From NCBI RefSeq assembly GCF_001949145.1, contig NW_019091530.1, forward strand, positions 428,579 to 447,159: 18,581 nucleotides of DNA, read 5' to 3'. The translations under genes and the position numbers were made by a program. The stretch is from Acanthaster planci. Lineage: Eukaryota; Echinodermata; Asteroidea; Valvatida; Acanthasteridae. The notes under the pieces were generated by a model. The model was not told where the DNA came from, did not search any database, and worked only from the letters and a program-made list of their open reading frames with translations. Each line of letters starts with the position of its first letter. Position 1 is the stretch's first letter. Of the stretch, positions 8,389-18,465 are shown in pieces.

Positions 8389-11300
8389 CTGAATGAAGGG
8401 GAAAATAAGAAATAAACGAATCAAGAAATAAAAATGGTCGGAACAATTTCATCCATGGATACTGCTGAAAAGGAAACGAATCATGTTCTGTAGATTGTTT
8501 TTACGCAATGTTGCAGCGCCTACATTCCAAAAGTTGGCCAATCACAATGCGCGAAATCTGTCAACCCTTTCCAAACGAGCATCGGGTTGGCAGATTTCAA
8601 CTCTTGGAGGCACACAATTGTGAAACGCCCGTATTTCTCTGCCATAAAGATTAAGTTGTCTGATCGTGTGGGTTTCCTCCCTAAAACAAACTATTTTTGT
8701 TCTTTCTTTTTTTCTATTATTCATTAAAATGAAGGCATGACACACAAACAGACCTTTCCTCATTGATACACTAAACTAGGGTCAAAGTATACGTATGGTT
8801 CTTTTATTTACACATTTTTCAGTATTAAAACAGGGTTCAGCATCTCCTTTGAAACCAAATTGACAAGATGAAATACACAAAGGCCTATCGATGCAATGTT
8901 CGACCCAAACCTTTGAAAATGCACCTTCGAGATTTAAGAAATCTTATATTCCTTTTGCACGCATTCTAAAGGTAAATGTGGTGTCACTATTGCTTTGATG
9001 AGCACACACACAAACTGCTGGAATTTGTTTAATATTGTGCTATTCTTTTCTTTGTTAAGCACATGCTAATGAGCTAACAAGCAACCCTCTTTCAGAAGTG
9101 TAATGAGTGAGCAACAGACAAACCTAAACAGAACATAATGTGTCAAATTTGATTAAATTAACATGACGGCAACAGCGCCCTGTGCTCTCCAGAAAAGCTC
9201 ATACAATCTTTGATGCTTTACAAACATTTTTCAATACAATTAACCGTCAAAGAACACGAAGTGCTTTCATACATCGAGCGCGAGGTGAGAGTTTAAAAGC
9301 TGCAACTTTCAAAAAGTGCTCCTGAGAAAACTTCATCGCCTGCACCCTTATTCGAACTTACGCGAGGCCAGCAAAGGTGAAGGGAAAGGGATGAAGCAAC
9401 CTAGGGGTCTAAAGACTGTCCCCAGGGAGATGAGAGTTGGCTGAAGCCCGTTCATCAACAGGCCGGCAGTCATGAGCTGGTTCTTAGCAGGCAGGTCATA
9501 TTTCTCCAGATCCTTGCTACTCGATGCCTTGGTGAGCATGTTCATTCCTGTCACTGCCGTCATTGTGGACACGACAGTCAAGGCTTGCAGGATCAAATCC
9601 GGCACGCCGAGCAGGTTCTGTTGCCAAGGGGAAAAAGAAGACTCGGGTGATCCTTTAACAACCTCGACCGGCCATGGAGTACTTAGGAGATAGCTGCTTA
9701 GAGTTTTTGATTTAGGTCTACTCGCTGCTAGCATGATGTTTGAATTCAGTGCGGTCGCAACGACCATACACCATCTCTTGGGATTAATTTTTGTTTTCAA
9801 ATGTTGGTCAATCGTAGAAGACGGTAGGAAGAGTACTTACCACATTCGCAAAACCAGCGATTGCTCTGAAAAACGTCATTATCGGTTTAAGGATGGAAGT
9901 TTGGAGCACCAGAATCTTGATCGTCGTGAAACTTTTCCTAAAAGATTTTGAAGACAGCGAGATAAAAATAGCTGAAGAGTCGATTTTACAGAAGGTTCAA
10001 AAGAAAGCATGATGTCAGTCTCGTCGATAGATCGAAAAAAAATGGACTCGAGGAAACCATATGAAAATTCTTTGGCACATAGACAGATCCGGTGACAAGA
10101 ATCAGGAGCCATTAGAGAGATTTAGTTGCACGTTCTACGTGAACGCAAACGGGAAAAAGTGTGGACTGTTACTGACGTCATTGCTTTCTGCGTATTGTCT
10201 CTCACGTACGGGTGGTTTGCGCGGACGTCCAATACGTGAAACATGGGAAGTTCACGTTGGATGAAAACGTGGAAAACTGCAACTTTTTTGGAAGGTTTAA
10301 AATTATGCTTTGAACATTCGCTAATGTGAAATAGACATTTTTGCAAAGTGCAAAGGTTATGCAACTGGGATTTTTTCATGCTTGGTTTATGATTGCACTT
10401 CTTTGGGAGATTTACCGGATGCGACTGATGATTTTTCCTTTTATTCGCGTGGTCATTGGAAGATGTACATTTTATGTGGGACGCGCATCTCAAAATAGGC
10501 GTTTGACGCCCGTGCATCCGTGCGCGATAAGAAAAATAGTCGCGTTTGCGTTCACGTTTGTTTAATACGTGCATCATATCTAAATCTCCTCACTGAGGTG
10601 TTCCCACGCCCTTGAACAAAAGAGATATAGATGCATTGAATGCTTGCTCATTAGCCAATGGGAGCGCACTGATAACCAAAATCTCGCGCTCCAAAGCTAA
10701 GAAATGTGCGCCTGATGAGTGACGGGGACACCACAGGAATAATGGCGTCAGCGAATCGGTCTATTACAATCACGTTGATATGGCATCATAATTATGTTTT
10801 AAGGGAGCCAAATTTCGGTTGCGGGGCAGGGCAAACATTTCAGTGTTTTAGTGTGGCCTCAAGACCTTTCTAAGGGGAGCTTTTGTAAAAAAAAAGGAAA
10901 GACGTTTCTCATGTACTCAAAATCCAGAAGTTCTTTTGGTAAGGCAGAGGTCGCAGGGCAACGTTGCTACCCAACGGCTTTGCCAATCGGTGCATTAATT
11001 GGTGTGGCAAACTGACAAATCTTGTCAGGAACAGACCTTGTCAGACGGACCGGTTTGAGGCAAAATAAGCAGCAGAGTATCGGCACATTGATGTTGAACA
11101 TGACTTTCTCGGCAGCCAGCCGCGCCATCATTTTCCGATGCCCCCCGTAGTAATCCACTTGGAGCACGATGAACTTGAACATGACGAAGGAGTAGTATCT
11201 TAGGAGAGAGCAAAAACAATTGGCAGTGATAGAATGTGTTTCGCAAACCTTAACTTTCTAGATTTACAGACATGTTGTTTGTTGTCACGATTGTTTTTTA

Positions 11301-14300
11301 CAAGCCATGCACGCCAAACGATATGCACAAAGAATGTGCTTACACTTCCGAAGAAAAAAGTTTATTGGTTCCTAAACGTTTACTCATAAACTCTGGTTTC
11401 CGTTTCAGGACAGCCCCCTATAAGTGGTGACCAAGAGCATCTGTTGAGGGGATTTTAATATATACCGGATAGTTTAATCTCGTTCGTTGGGCAAATTCCC
11501 TTGTTACTAATTCTTCTCCCCATGTGGGGGTAAAATGGGTATACTTGTGCAAGACAGAGACTGGTGCTGCCTTTGATTATAGTCGTTAATGCCTTCATAG
11601 GAAGCATCGAGCTGCATGATGCTCGTACTCAGCAAGTTATCCCGGGCCAAAGGTACATCCTGTTGGCCTAAACTTAAATTTTAAAAACTGTGACGTAGCT
11701 TTTCTGAACATCTCAAAATCAACTTGTATAAAGTCACTATCATGGTCTTTAACCGTTTATAGTAACATTATTCAACAAAATTGTATTACTCACAAGTCTT
11801 GCAGTGCCAGACAAAATCCAGCAGAACTCGGAATCAGGACTGCTGGTAGACAGAGCAGTACAAAAGCCTGTAGGAGATTAAATGAGGGGAAACAGCAAAA
11901 ATGACACTTGCTGTGTTCACTTCAAGATTTAAAATAGGGATGAGGTGGGGCACCTTGCTAGATCGGCCTTCTGCGAGGGGTGGAGGAGCATTATCCAGTA
12001 CTGTGAAACGGAAGTACCACAAAGCAATTGTGAAATATATCGACTTTATTCAATGCAATTACAAACAATCAGAACAAAATGGTTGTGATTGGAGGTCTCT
12101 AAGGTATTCTGTGTTTATGCTTTGGGTATTTTTGTTTACTTTTGTTTCTAAAACATCGTAGAATTTCAACGGCAGGCAATTGACATTAAGAATAACTTGG
12201 GCATTTTATGTTCATTTTTCATTTGTTCTATCCTCGAGAGTAGTGTAAGTGGGGCTGTGATCTCGAACACTCATACCCAACTATCTACTTCAGTGGCGAA
12301 AAACTGAATTCAGTACTGTGATAAATAGTTCTCACAAAATCTGGTTATTTTTTTACGGCAAGATGTGCCTATTTAGTGGAATTTTTCCTACGCTGTGTTG
12401 CTAGCACTGCTGTCAATGACGGGGAGATAAAAATCCATTATCTCCAAACGCGCATTGGGTCGACAGATTTCGCGCATTGTGATTGGTCAACGCGTTGCAA
12501 GCTCTTGGAGGTGCGCTATTGTGAAACGCCGGTATTGCGCTGTAGATAAGTAACTGTTTATTAAATGTTAGGGGGAAATTATCACTTGATTTAATTTTCA
12601 GCAAATATGACATCTTGGTTTTTGTGGGTGTGTATGCCATGATGGATAGGCCAATGAGCACAGATACCCAGCATAGCAACATTATTTATGGGGCAAAGTA
12701 ATATTACTGTTTAAAAGACTTCTGTGTGCCTACGTGCAGTTTAAGTTATGTCTAATTTGAGTATACAGCAGATTTCATTGTAGGTATGTCCGCCCTCAAA
12801 ATAATGTTGAATCAGTTCGTCTCTTATAAAAGATATTAAGAATTCAAATATTGTAAGTAATTTATTATATACATTTAGTTCAAAGTTACTCTTGTATTTA
12901 CGGGGTATGGTCTATTGGGGTATTGCGGAAGGATATACAGGCATGGCAGATCGATCAAACATGTGAAAAGATCAAGGGTCAAAGGTGAAAAATAGCACTG
13001 CTCAAGCGTGACCCCCCCCCCAAAAGTGACGGGTGACGCAGAACGGGCGACGCACGACGGGCGACGGCAGATATGGAATTCCATAGAATTGAAGTCATAG
13101 CGCAGCGATCTTTGGGTATTCAATAATGGTCACCAAGTTCAGTCCATTCACTAAGTGCATTCATGCACGGCGCTAAAAGCCGGTGACTTAGAAAATGCCA
13201 TTTTATGGAATAGCCCAAGATGGCTGCGCAGTCGCTTCAATTCGCAGAGCAGAGATGCCTATTCAAAGTATAGAGTGAACCCAACACGCCGTGTCAACAC
13301 CGCCCTCACATCCTGCCTCTTTGAGAAAGTGCTTCTGTCAAATTTAAATCGTCGCAACAGTAGATGGCCATCTGTAGGCCGTTTGGAAATTTTATCGCTG
13401 AGATCGCATCTCTTTGGGAAGTGAGGTTGAGACCTAGTCTACGCCACGTGTACCTTCTCCAGCAGCTTTAAGCTGTCACTTTTCTTACTTTTGTCAGCTG
13501 TATGGGCCGTACTGGCCTCCACTGTTCGGCGACCTAAACTGGAAGGCGCATGCATGCCACAACTAGACAATTAACCTCTTCTGACTGGTTCAAAGTCCGT
13601 CAAATGACCACTTTGAAATGGAAGCTTAACAGGACTGAGGCTTGCGCATTAATTTGCACATGACGAAATTGAAGAGGCAGATGTTAGTTTTTAACCCCTC
13701 AATTAATTTCATTTATAACCCAGGAGGCGTTGAGTCAGAATACTTCATATAATTGGGTTTTCTGAAATGCTTGTTAACATTTTAAGACTTGTTTATAAGG
13801 TGTTCATGAATGGCGGCGATATTCAATCTCACCTTCGTTTCAGCCAGTGACCCACGCCAGACTCCACAACAGCTTTAAAAAGGCACTAGTTCAGAAGTAC
13901 CCACCGGATTTTCCTCCTTCAGTCAAACCCAACCCTCTACCGAAGCTTGAGGTTTTATTTTTTATAATAATTTTTTTTATAAAAAAGCTTGCAATTTTGA
14001 CTTTTAACCAGTTAAGGCCCGAAGTATTGCCAAAGTTACGGACTGATCTCTCAGTATGGCGTGAAAATTATATCGATTCACCTGGTGCGCCAATGAGCTT
14101 TCTAAAATTGTTTTGTCTGTGTAACCTGAAACAACCTGTCCCTGTAACTGCCACTGGTCTTCTCCACACGACACGCTGTGATGGTATCAAAAAACATGTC
14201 CAGACTCACCGGAAAAGCAGACATCATGATAACGGTGTTGAGGCGATGATTGGCCACGGACGAACGTGGGACCCGCGTTGCCGTAAAGAACGCAGCTTCT

Positions 14301-15356
14301 AAGAATATTACGATGACTGTGAAACTCGCCACGGCCGCATAGGAAAATAGCAAAGTGAAGAGCGGATATTTAGCCAGCTCTGTTGATAAAAGAACAGAAT
14401 GATCTCACTTCTAACATTATCTGAGTATTTTTGCACTCATTCATGTGGCGTAAACTTTAACAGCTGAACCTTCACCTGAAAGATTTTCAATGCCTTTTAT
14501 AGCATTAATATGAAGAAACTTTCAAAATGTAACATGGTAAAAGATGCGAATAAAACAGCACAAATCACACTGTACATGAATATAACAATGTCAAATGCCT
14601 ACAAAGATTTTACCGTGTCTGTTCATGGTGCAGTGGGATGACAGTCCCACTACTGTCCGCAAGACTGACAGGAAAAGGAAGAAAATACAATTTGCTGCAA
14701 CTGGTTCCGATTACATGAACTAACATAAACCAGTGTAAAGCAACCAAACTGAAATATGATAAAAACGTGACTACAGACTTTGATTCATTCAATGTCATTT
14801 GTAAATATACATGCAGTGTTACAGGTTATAATCGAATGAAACATTCCTGACCCCCAAATCTTTCCGCCCATGACACAGCAGGGCGAACTTATTATATGCA
14901 ATAACCTGTAACCTGAAAGTGGGCAAAACTAATCGCAATAACAAAGTCTGAGTTCATAATGCGCTAAAATTCTCACATGGAAGACTCACGATGCATATAA
15001 TTTCGAATCAAATGTTAAATTTCGAATTTTGAGGTCTTGAAAACTGTCGTTAACCAAATTGATTTCTTTCCTCGGCCCATGTTCGAACTGTTTAGGCCCA
15101 AGGCATTGATTTCTCAGACAAGACACTGGCCCAAGCTAAGATGGGCACTTTAAGAGGCATGACAGGTTTAGCATCTATCCGCAGAATTTGGCTTGTCTGC
15201 CGATCACCGAGTCCAATCCAGATGAATGTAAACGAAAGGCTTACCTGATGTTAATGACCCATCGGCCCAGTTGGTCTCGTTTTCACCAGGGCAGAACCTC
15301 TGTGGAATACCGAGTAAAGCTCCCATCTTCTTGAGACACGGATCACTCGAAAGGAC
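8207..15356 (-). CDS. SLC51A: SLC51A-like organic solute transporter subunit alpha, seven-exon gene (span)
   Basis: Homologue of the OST alpha subunit, a seven-pass plasma-membrane protein that in vertebrates pairs with SLC51B for facilitated export of bile salts and steroid conjugates. Coding exons: 15245-15356, 14210-14379, 11794-11867, 11037-11198, 9841-9937, 9362-9617, 8207-8388; intron phases 1, 0, 2, 2, 0, 1. They join without a stop into 350 residues (human about 340). Against human SLC51A from memory, the stretch from SAFP to the Gly-Gly after TM3 (47 residues) aligns without a gap, and landmarks IFLE, GLQP (human ALQP), ILES (human ILET) and RYYR are in order. Hydrophobic segments lie near residues 44-66, 84-106, 111-133, 179-203, 208-233, 253-274 and 294-309 (residue 1 = first codon of the 15356 exon). 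NET at 26-28 is a possible external N-glycosylation site. The family cysteine cluster is reduced to CCLFC (161-165). The true start is not settled: either Met11 (AAGATGG context) or an exon further upstream. Confidence 0.92.
8531..8655. repeat. Dispersed repeat, member A (intron 6)
   Basis: Shares CCAAACG-GCAT-GGGT, CAGATTTC, CTCTTGGAGG and ATTGTGAAACGCC-GTATT with 12440-12560 in the same order. Its left part (8538-8562) is an exact inverted copy of 25 bases at 12462-12486. Inside member A, 8554-8567 and 8584-8597 form an inverted repeat with one mismatch. Likely a small non-autonomous element. Confidence 0.7.
9362..9617 (-). CDS. SLC51A: SLC51A-like coding exon 6: TM5, cytosolic loop and TM6 with GLQP
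   Basis: The acceptor is a long pyrimidine tract ending TTGGCAACAG and the donor GTAAGT begins at 9361. The 256 nt give 85 codons plus one base (phase 1). The product has a hydrophobic stretch LILQALTVVSTMTAV, then KDLEKYDLPAKNQ, then MTAGLLMNGLQPTLISLG. This matches human GEQNMGAKF followed by the ALQPSIFSV segment. The open frame extends some 60 codons upstream, but that part includes the pyrimidine tract and is intronic. Confidence 0.93.
9841..9937 (-). CDS. SLC51A: SLC51A-like coding exon 5: TM4
   Basis: The acceptor is AATCTTTTAG and the donor GTAAGTAC begins at 9840. The 97 nt supply one base to finish Arg173 and then 32 codons, ending in phase 0. The join reads LTR-KSFTTIKILVLQTS, which aligns with human TRKKLQLLMLGPFQYA, followed by ILKPIMTFF. 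The exon was found by following intron phase and family expectation; no long open frame marks it. The loop after TM4 is about four residues shorter than in human. Confidence 0.88.
10117..10588. mobile_element. 472-bp element with terminal inverted repeats in intron 4 (MITE or foldback type)
   Basis: Left end: GAGATTTAG (10117-10125), TGCACGT (10127-10133), ACGTGAACGCAAACG (10137-10151). Right end holds their exact complements in mirror order: 10543-10557, 10567-10573, 10580-10588. That is 31 matching bases with small gaps. No transposase is encoded; the 151-residue minus-strand frame across it is rich in His, Arg and Lys and looks spurious. No target-site duplication was identified. Confidence 0.55.
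11037..11198 (-). CDS. SLC51A: SLC51A-like coding exon 4: TM3, Gly-Gly loop and cysteine cluster
   Basis: The acceptor is TCCTAAG and the donor is GTCTGT at 11036, the weakest donor in the gene. The 162 nt complete a Leu codon, add 53 codons and end in AG (phase 2). The product reads YYSFVMFKFIVLQV, DYYGGHRKMMARL, then PILCCLFCLKPVRLT. YYGG matches human GFGG, and CCLFC stands where human has a run of seven cysteines (CCCCCPCC), a region thought to be acylated in the family. The open frame continues past the donor, but the residues there do not match the family and the next exon fits exactly. Confidence 0.9.
11794..11867 (-). CDS. SLC51A: SLC51A-like coding exon 3: TM2 end and TM3 start
   Basis: The acceptor is CTCCTACAG and the donor GTGAGT begins at 11793. 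The 74 nt give 24 codons plus TT (phase 2). The product AFVLLCLPAVLIPSSAG then FCLALQDL aligns position for position with the human VSVLCCFGLWIPRS region; the CxPxxxIP pattern supports the match. An intron of 2,342 nt separates it from exon 2. Confidence 0.9.
12440..12560. repeat. Dispersed repeat, member B (intron 2)
   Basis: Partner of member A. The CAGATTTC block runs directly into CGCGCATTGTGATTGG here, whereas in member A that segment lies upstream in inverted orientation. The common right end is CTCTTGGAGG to GTATT (12502-12535). Confidence 0.7.
12975..12988 (+). promoter_or_regulatory. DR1-type nuclear receptor site (HNF4/RXR-like) in intron 2
   Basis: AGGGTCAAAGGTGA reads as half-sites GGGTCA and AGGTGA with one spacer base, close to the DR1 consensus bound by HNF4 and RXR dimers. 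Vertebrate SLC51A is controlled by nuclear receptors, so the position is suggestive. A site of this degeneracy can occur by chance. Confidence 0.35.
13012..13085. repeat. C-run, GC-rich short tandem repeat and 14-bp palindrome
   Basis: Ten Cs at 13012-13021, then a degenerate GACGGGCGACGCA-type repeat (13027-13067), then TATGGAATTCCATA (13072-13085), a perfect palindrome. Base composition contrasts with the AT-rich surroundings. Confidence 0.7.
13844..14100 (+). other. Possible plus-strand exon pair inside intron 2 and near exon 2 of SLC51A
   Basis: A good acceptor (ACCTTCGTTTCAG) precedes 13844. The open frame gives PVTHARLHNSFKKALVQKY and PPDFPPSVKPNPLPKLE up to 13951. It then meets a 60-bp AT-rich block (13952-14011) that begins GT and ends TTTTAACCAG. 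From 14012 it continues LRPEVLPKLRTDLSVWRENY and IDSPGAPMS. The two parts look like ordinary protein while the AT-rich part does not, so a short intron is possible. The family is not recognised, the 5' splice site is weak, and no further exons were found. It may be a pseudogene fragment or chance. Confidence 0.2.
14210..14379 (-). CDS. SLC51A: SLC51A-like coding exon 2: TM1, first loop and start of TM2
   Basis: The acceptor is TTTTATCAACAG just above 14379 and the donor GTGAGT begins at 14209. The 170 nt add two bases to complete a Glu codon and then 56 codons, ending in phase 0. The exon encodes ELAKYPLFTLLFSY, then a long hydrophobic run ending IVIFLEAAFF, then RVPRSSVANHR and MMSAFP. IFLE plus the basic loop and SA-x-P match human IFLEDAVYL and KSSAPT, so this is TM1 and the entry to TM2. 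Confidence 0.92.
15245..15356 (-). CDS. SLC51A: SLC51A-like coding exon 1 of those found: extracellular N-terminal segment
   Basis: The acceptor is TTTAG at 15360-15357 and the donor GTAAG begins at 15244. The 112 nt give 37 codons plus one base (phase 1). Only this frame is open. It contains LGIPQRFCPGENETNW, which matches the YGIPSACF region of the human extracellular N-terminus. The codon before the acceptor would be TAG in this frame, so coding cannot run straight on upstream. Met11 sits in a strong AAGATGG context and would give a 340-residue protein, but would leave only five residues before GIP, where human has about 26. Confidence 0.82.
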
Positions 15357-15399
15357 CTAAACAATTTACAGTATCCTGAAAATGCGGTGCAGTAATATG

Positions 15400-17500
15400 C
15401 TGTCCACTTTTCACATTATAGTAGGCACGTTGACTTCACGTTCAGCACAACCAGATTAGAAAGATGCCGCAGATTTCAATACTGTATGAGATTAAAAAAG
15501 CTACGAATCACGGTTCCCAGCCGAGATAAGAAGGGCGATGCGCGTTCAAGTCCTACCATTTAGGCCAAAACAGATAGAATGCGTCGCGCGTACTGCTTAT
15601 CGCGCTGGGTCGAGGGGCTGATCTTGTACTAGTTGCTATCAAAACAGGCAGAAATACTTCCCGTTATCAATTAACCGATGATCAACCTTTGACAACCTTT
15701 GTAACATTGCAGGCGAGATTGTGTTTGCATTGAGGCAAATTGCTTTAAGGCTCAAAGACTAATTGTGTCTTCTGGCTTTGGAAGCCACACGTATGATCAG
15801 TTCCCATTGACTGTGCGTGCATTCAGTTGTTAATTCGCGCATGTGCAATAGCAGCATTATTGTCGTCAGCCTGAAAACTGATATTCTAGCAGACGACGCA
15901 TACCGGTGCGGGATATGTCCAGCCATTTCCCTTGAAGACCTCGTGTGTGAATAAATTACCAAGAATCTATCAAACGGTGATATATAATAGCTTCTGATAA
16001 GAAAGATCTCCGGAAACTAATCAAAGAAGTGGAAAACGTCAATTTTACGACAATGGATAATTATGAAAATAGATTAAAAAATAGTTTTGACCCGAAAATG
16101 ATATTGCAGACCAGGATTCAGATTCTGAGTCAATCCTACCCATCCGTTTTAGAGAGTATGTTTGCTTCCGCTTGTGAAGCAGTTTACAAGCCCAAATGAA
16201 GCACAAACTGTGTATAAGTTAATCAAGGCGTGCTTTGAAGAGTTTTGAATTAATGCAGTCGGCATCGGTTTGCCAATGAACAGAACCTTGATTGCTGATA
16301 CGAAAATTAAAGCAACGTGTACAGGTTGTATTAATGCGCCGTTCCCCTGTTGCGCAATAAGAATGTAGCTAGCTGTGCAGCCACGTGATAGTCTTCACAC
16401 ATGCACCCCCTGTAGTTAATTTTGGCATTCTTTGAATGAAAAAAATCATTCCCACAATTGGTTCCAACACTGTAGCGCCGAAATGAGTACGGTACAGTAA
16501 CGTAGCCTATAGTAAAAACAGAAGTGTCATCATGTTTCTCTAACAACCCTAACCACACTGAGTCCCAAAACTAAATTTCTATTAATATCCACCTTGAGCA
16601 GAAGCACCCATCATCGGTTGAAAAGTGATGTTGGTGCTGAGTGTTCATTATCTTGGTATCCATGCGACCGTAACGTGTGTATTTAGTCGTCTGTAAATCA
16701 GCGAAGTGCAGTTCCCACCATAGGAGCCTCCGTTGTTAGGAAAGTTGTACCCTCTCTTGGTCCCCCTTGGACCATGATGTAGGCCTAGCCAGAATTGGCA
16801 GCATCTTTAATTAAGTTGTCTCTGAACCTTGTATCTAAACTTCCGCTCTAGTGTCGAATACGTGGACGTATAATGTAAATTATAGCTCCGGAAGACCTAT
16901 TTTACATGGCGGGTGCAAATTGGCATCTTTTAATGTCTAATGTACGTCAAGTAAACAGCCTGTACTGGCTCAGGGTTTTGTTCCTGCTTGGTTCCATGCG
17001 CTGATTCAGGAAAAATTCCACATACCGAAACCTTGGCTCGGTACCACAGACCTCCACCGACATTTTTTCACCCACATACCTAATCAGTCCCAGCACGAGA
17101 GCACTGCTTTTACGGAGGACTCGCCCAAAATAACGGAGGAAGCATAGCTTTTACCATTAAGGTAAAAAAATAGAAACGCCACTTAAAAATTCCCCAATTA
17201 TCTGTCTCACTTATTTTCTTACAATACAGGTCAAAACTTCTTAATGCTAATCTGGCTACCAGTACTTGCCCTGTACCAGCACGACCAAAGTGCGAGGTAA
17301 AACTGGACGGTCAAAATCCTTACAGCCTGCGGTGCTGAATTGTTACTGTGTGGTGTCAAAATGAATGTGCGTGGATTGAATTAACACTGACATGTGTGAT
17401 ACTAAGTAACACAGCCTATTACTGAAAACCTTGTGGAATCGAGAAAACCAGGAATATGAACATTAATACTGATCTTGAATTTAAAGGGAAACACTGAACT
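15400..17500. other. Upstream of the first confident exon: no gene supported
   Basis: Expected to be the first intron or the promoter side of the SLC51A-like gene. It contains AACCTTTG twice ten bases apart (15684-15701). On the minus strand this reads as AGGTTG half-sites with a four-base spacer, a weak DR4-like arrangement. GCGTTCAAGTCC (about 15541-15552) resembles a Pol III B box, without a matching A box or arm pairing. Confidence 0.35.
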
Positions 17501-17503
17501 TAC

Positions 17504-17533
17504 GATTTCCAAGGATCCCAAAAGAACCCCTGT
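17504..17533 (-). CDS. Candidate 30-nt upstream exon of the SLC51A-like gene
   Basis: TTTCCTTATTTTAG precedes 17533 and GTAAGTTC follows 17504, both near consensus. The 30 nt encode TGVLLGSLEI in phase 0-0, which fits the phase-0 start of the exon at 15356. Adding it gives 25 residues before GIP, close to the 26 in human. There is no ATG, so an earlier exon would be needed. This could be chance; the support is splice signals and phase only. Confidence 0.25.
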
Positions 17534-18465
17534 CTAAAATAAGGAAAGGCGACCTTTTTGTGTTTCCTTTCCCTATAAAATCTGTAAGAAGTCTCAAAAT
17601 GTAGCCTTACCATGTAAAAATTACATAAGAAATTTGGTTCTGGATCCACCCTTGGCTGGGAATTGTGAGGATCTTCAGGTCGGCCACAACCTATTCATTC
17701 TGACGGGTGTAGGGTTGTATGAACTTCAGTAACAATCCTCGAAAGACATCGTGCCCAGCACTTTCTAGTGGACATCAAATATTTGTGAACATTTTGGGGG
17801 ATGGGATATTTGGGATATTGTAAGACTAAAAACCTTTTTACCTTACGATAATCTAAACAATCATTTGAAAAAGGTTGACCTTTATGAAATTTTATGGTTG
17901 ATTTTTTTTTGGTTTTTTCAGAGCCCAATGGATCGAGAGTTGTAATCTTTCCAAGAGACTTTTCTAGAGACTTACGATCTTATCAACGTACAAGGAATTC
18001 AAATTCCGTATAGGTATGTCATGGAACCCAAGATAAATGATGTCTTTTCAAACCGATGACATTTGGAGTAGCACTTACGCCAAACTAGTCAATATTTGCA
18101 CTACGTGGGGGGTCGTTAAACAGTCAAGTTGTTTCAGATTCCTCTAAACTCTCAAAGCTAAAATGTAACTGAGTCCATTACACCCAATGAATAGATAATT
18201 TTGTTCCACGCAAGATAAACTGCATGGAACATTAATGTGGAGAGCATGAGCCATAACAGTTTAAACGCCCAAATCACACTGGACAACACGAGGTGAACAT
18301 GGCACACCACGCTCACATGTCTTAACCGCCATTTATAAGATGCTATCTTTATTAATTTTTCTGATGCGAAAACTCCATAACACAAAACGGTAAAGTTATT
18401 ATCACGATATTTCATCGTTAGAATAATTACCATTTGCCTTTAAAATATATTGCACGAAAACTCAC
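17534..18465. other. Several consensus donors but no supported exon
   Basis: Minus-strand GTAAG donors occur at about 17839, 17975 and 18079. The sequences before them have no Met-initiated frame that reaches the donor in the phase needed by the transporter exons. They could be 5' UTR exons or chance. Confidence 0.3.

Larger units (their letters stand above)
11868..14209. other. Intron 2 of the SLC51A-like gene: remaining content
   Basis: Besides member B, the DR1-like site, the GC-rich repeat and the plus-strand candidate exons, it holds AAGATGGCTGCG (13208-13219), a YY1-like motif. From that ATG a short plus-strand frame runs to a stop at 13263. AGATGGCCATCT (about 13361-13372) is a perfect palindrome. 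Nothing else is supported. Confidence 0.4.

Noticed and set aside
8803-8808. AATAAA on the minus strand within intron 6
   Set aside because: It lies between exons 6 and 7, so it would only matter for intronic polyadenylation, for which there is no other evidence.
9618-9800. Upstream extension of the exon 6 reading frame
   Set aside because: It crosses the pyrimidine tract and acceptor, has no family similarity, and the alternative acceptor at AAAG would break phase with exon 5.
10122-10577. Minus-strand open frame of 151 residues
   Set aside because: It coincides with the inverted-repeat element, is unusually rich in His, Arg and Lys, and has no family motif or splice context.
10589-10740. 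Second possible inverted-repeat element beside the 472-bp element
   Set aside because: Only about 12 of 15 bases pair at the ends, which is too weak to separate from chance.
10967-11036. Downstream extension of the exon 4 reading frame (RSVPDKICQF and on)
   Set aside because: It does not match the family, while splicing at 11036 to exon 5 restores TRK-S and the TM4 sequence in phase.
13155-13424. Plus-strand frame next to AAGATGGCTGCG
   Set aside because: The frame with the good start context stops after about 18 codons; the longer frame has no recognisable motif.
15480-15560. tRNA or SINE candidate from a B-box-like GCGTTCAAGTCC
   Set aside because: No A box at the expected distance and the flanking bases do not pair as a T arm.
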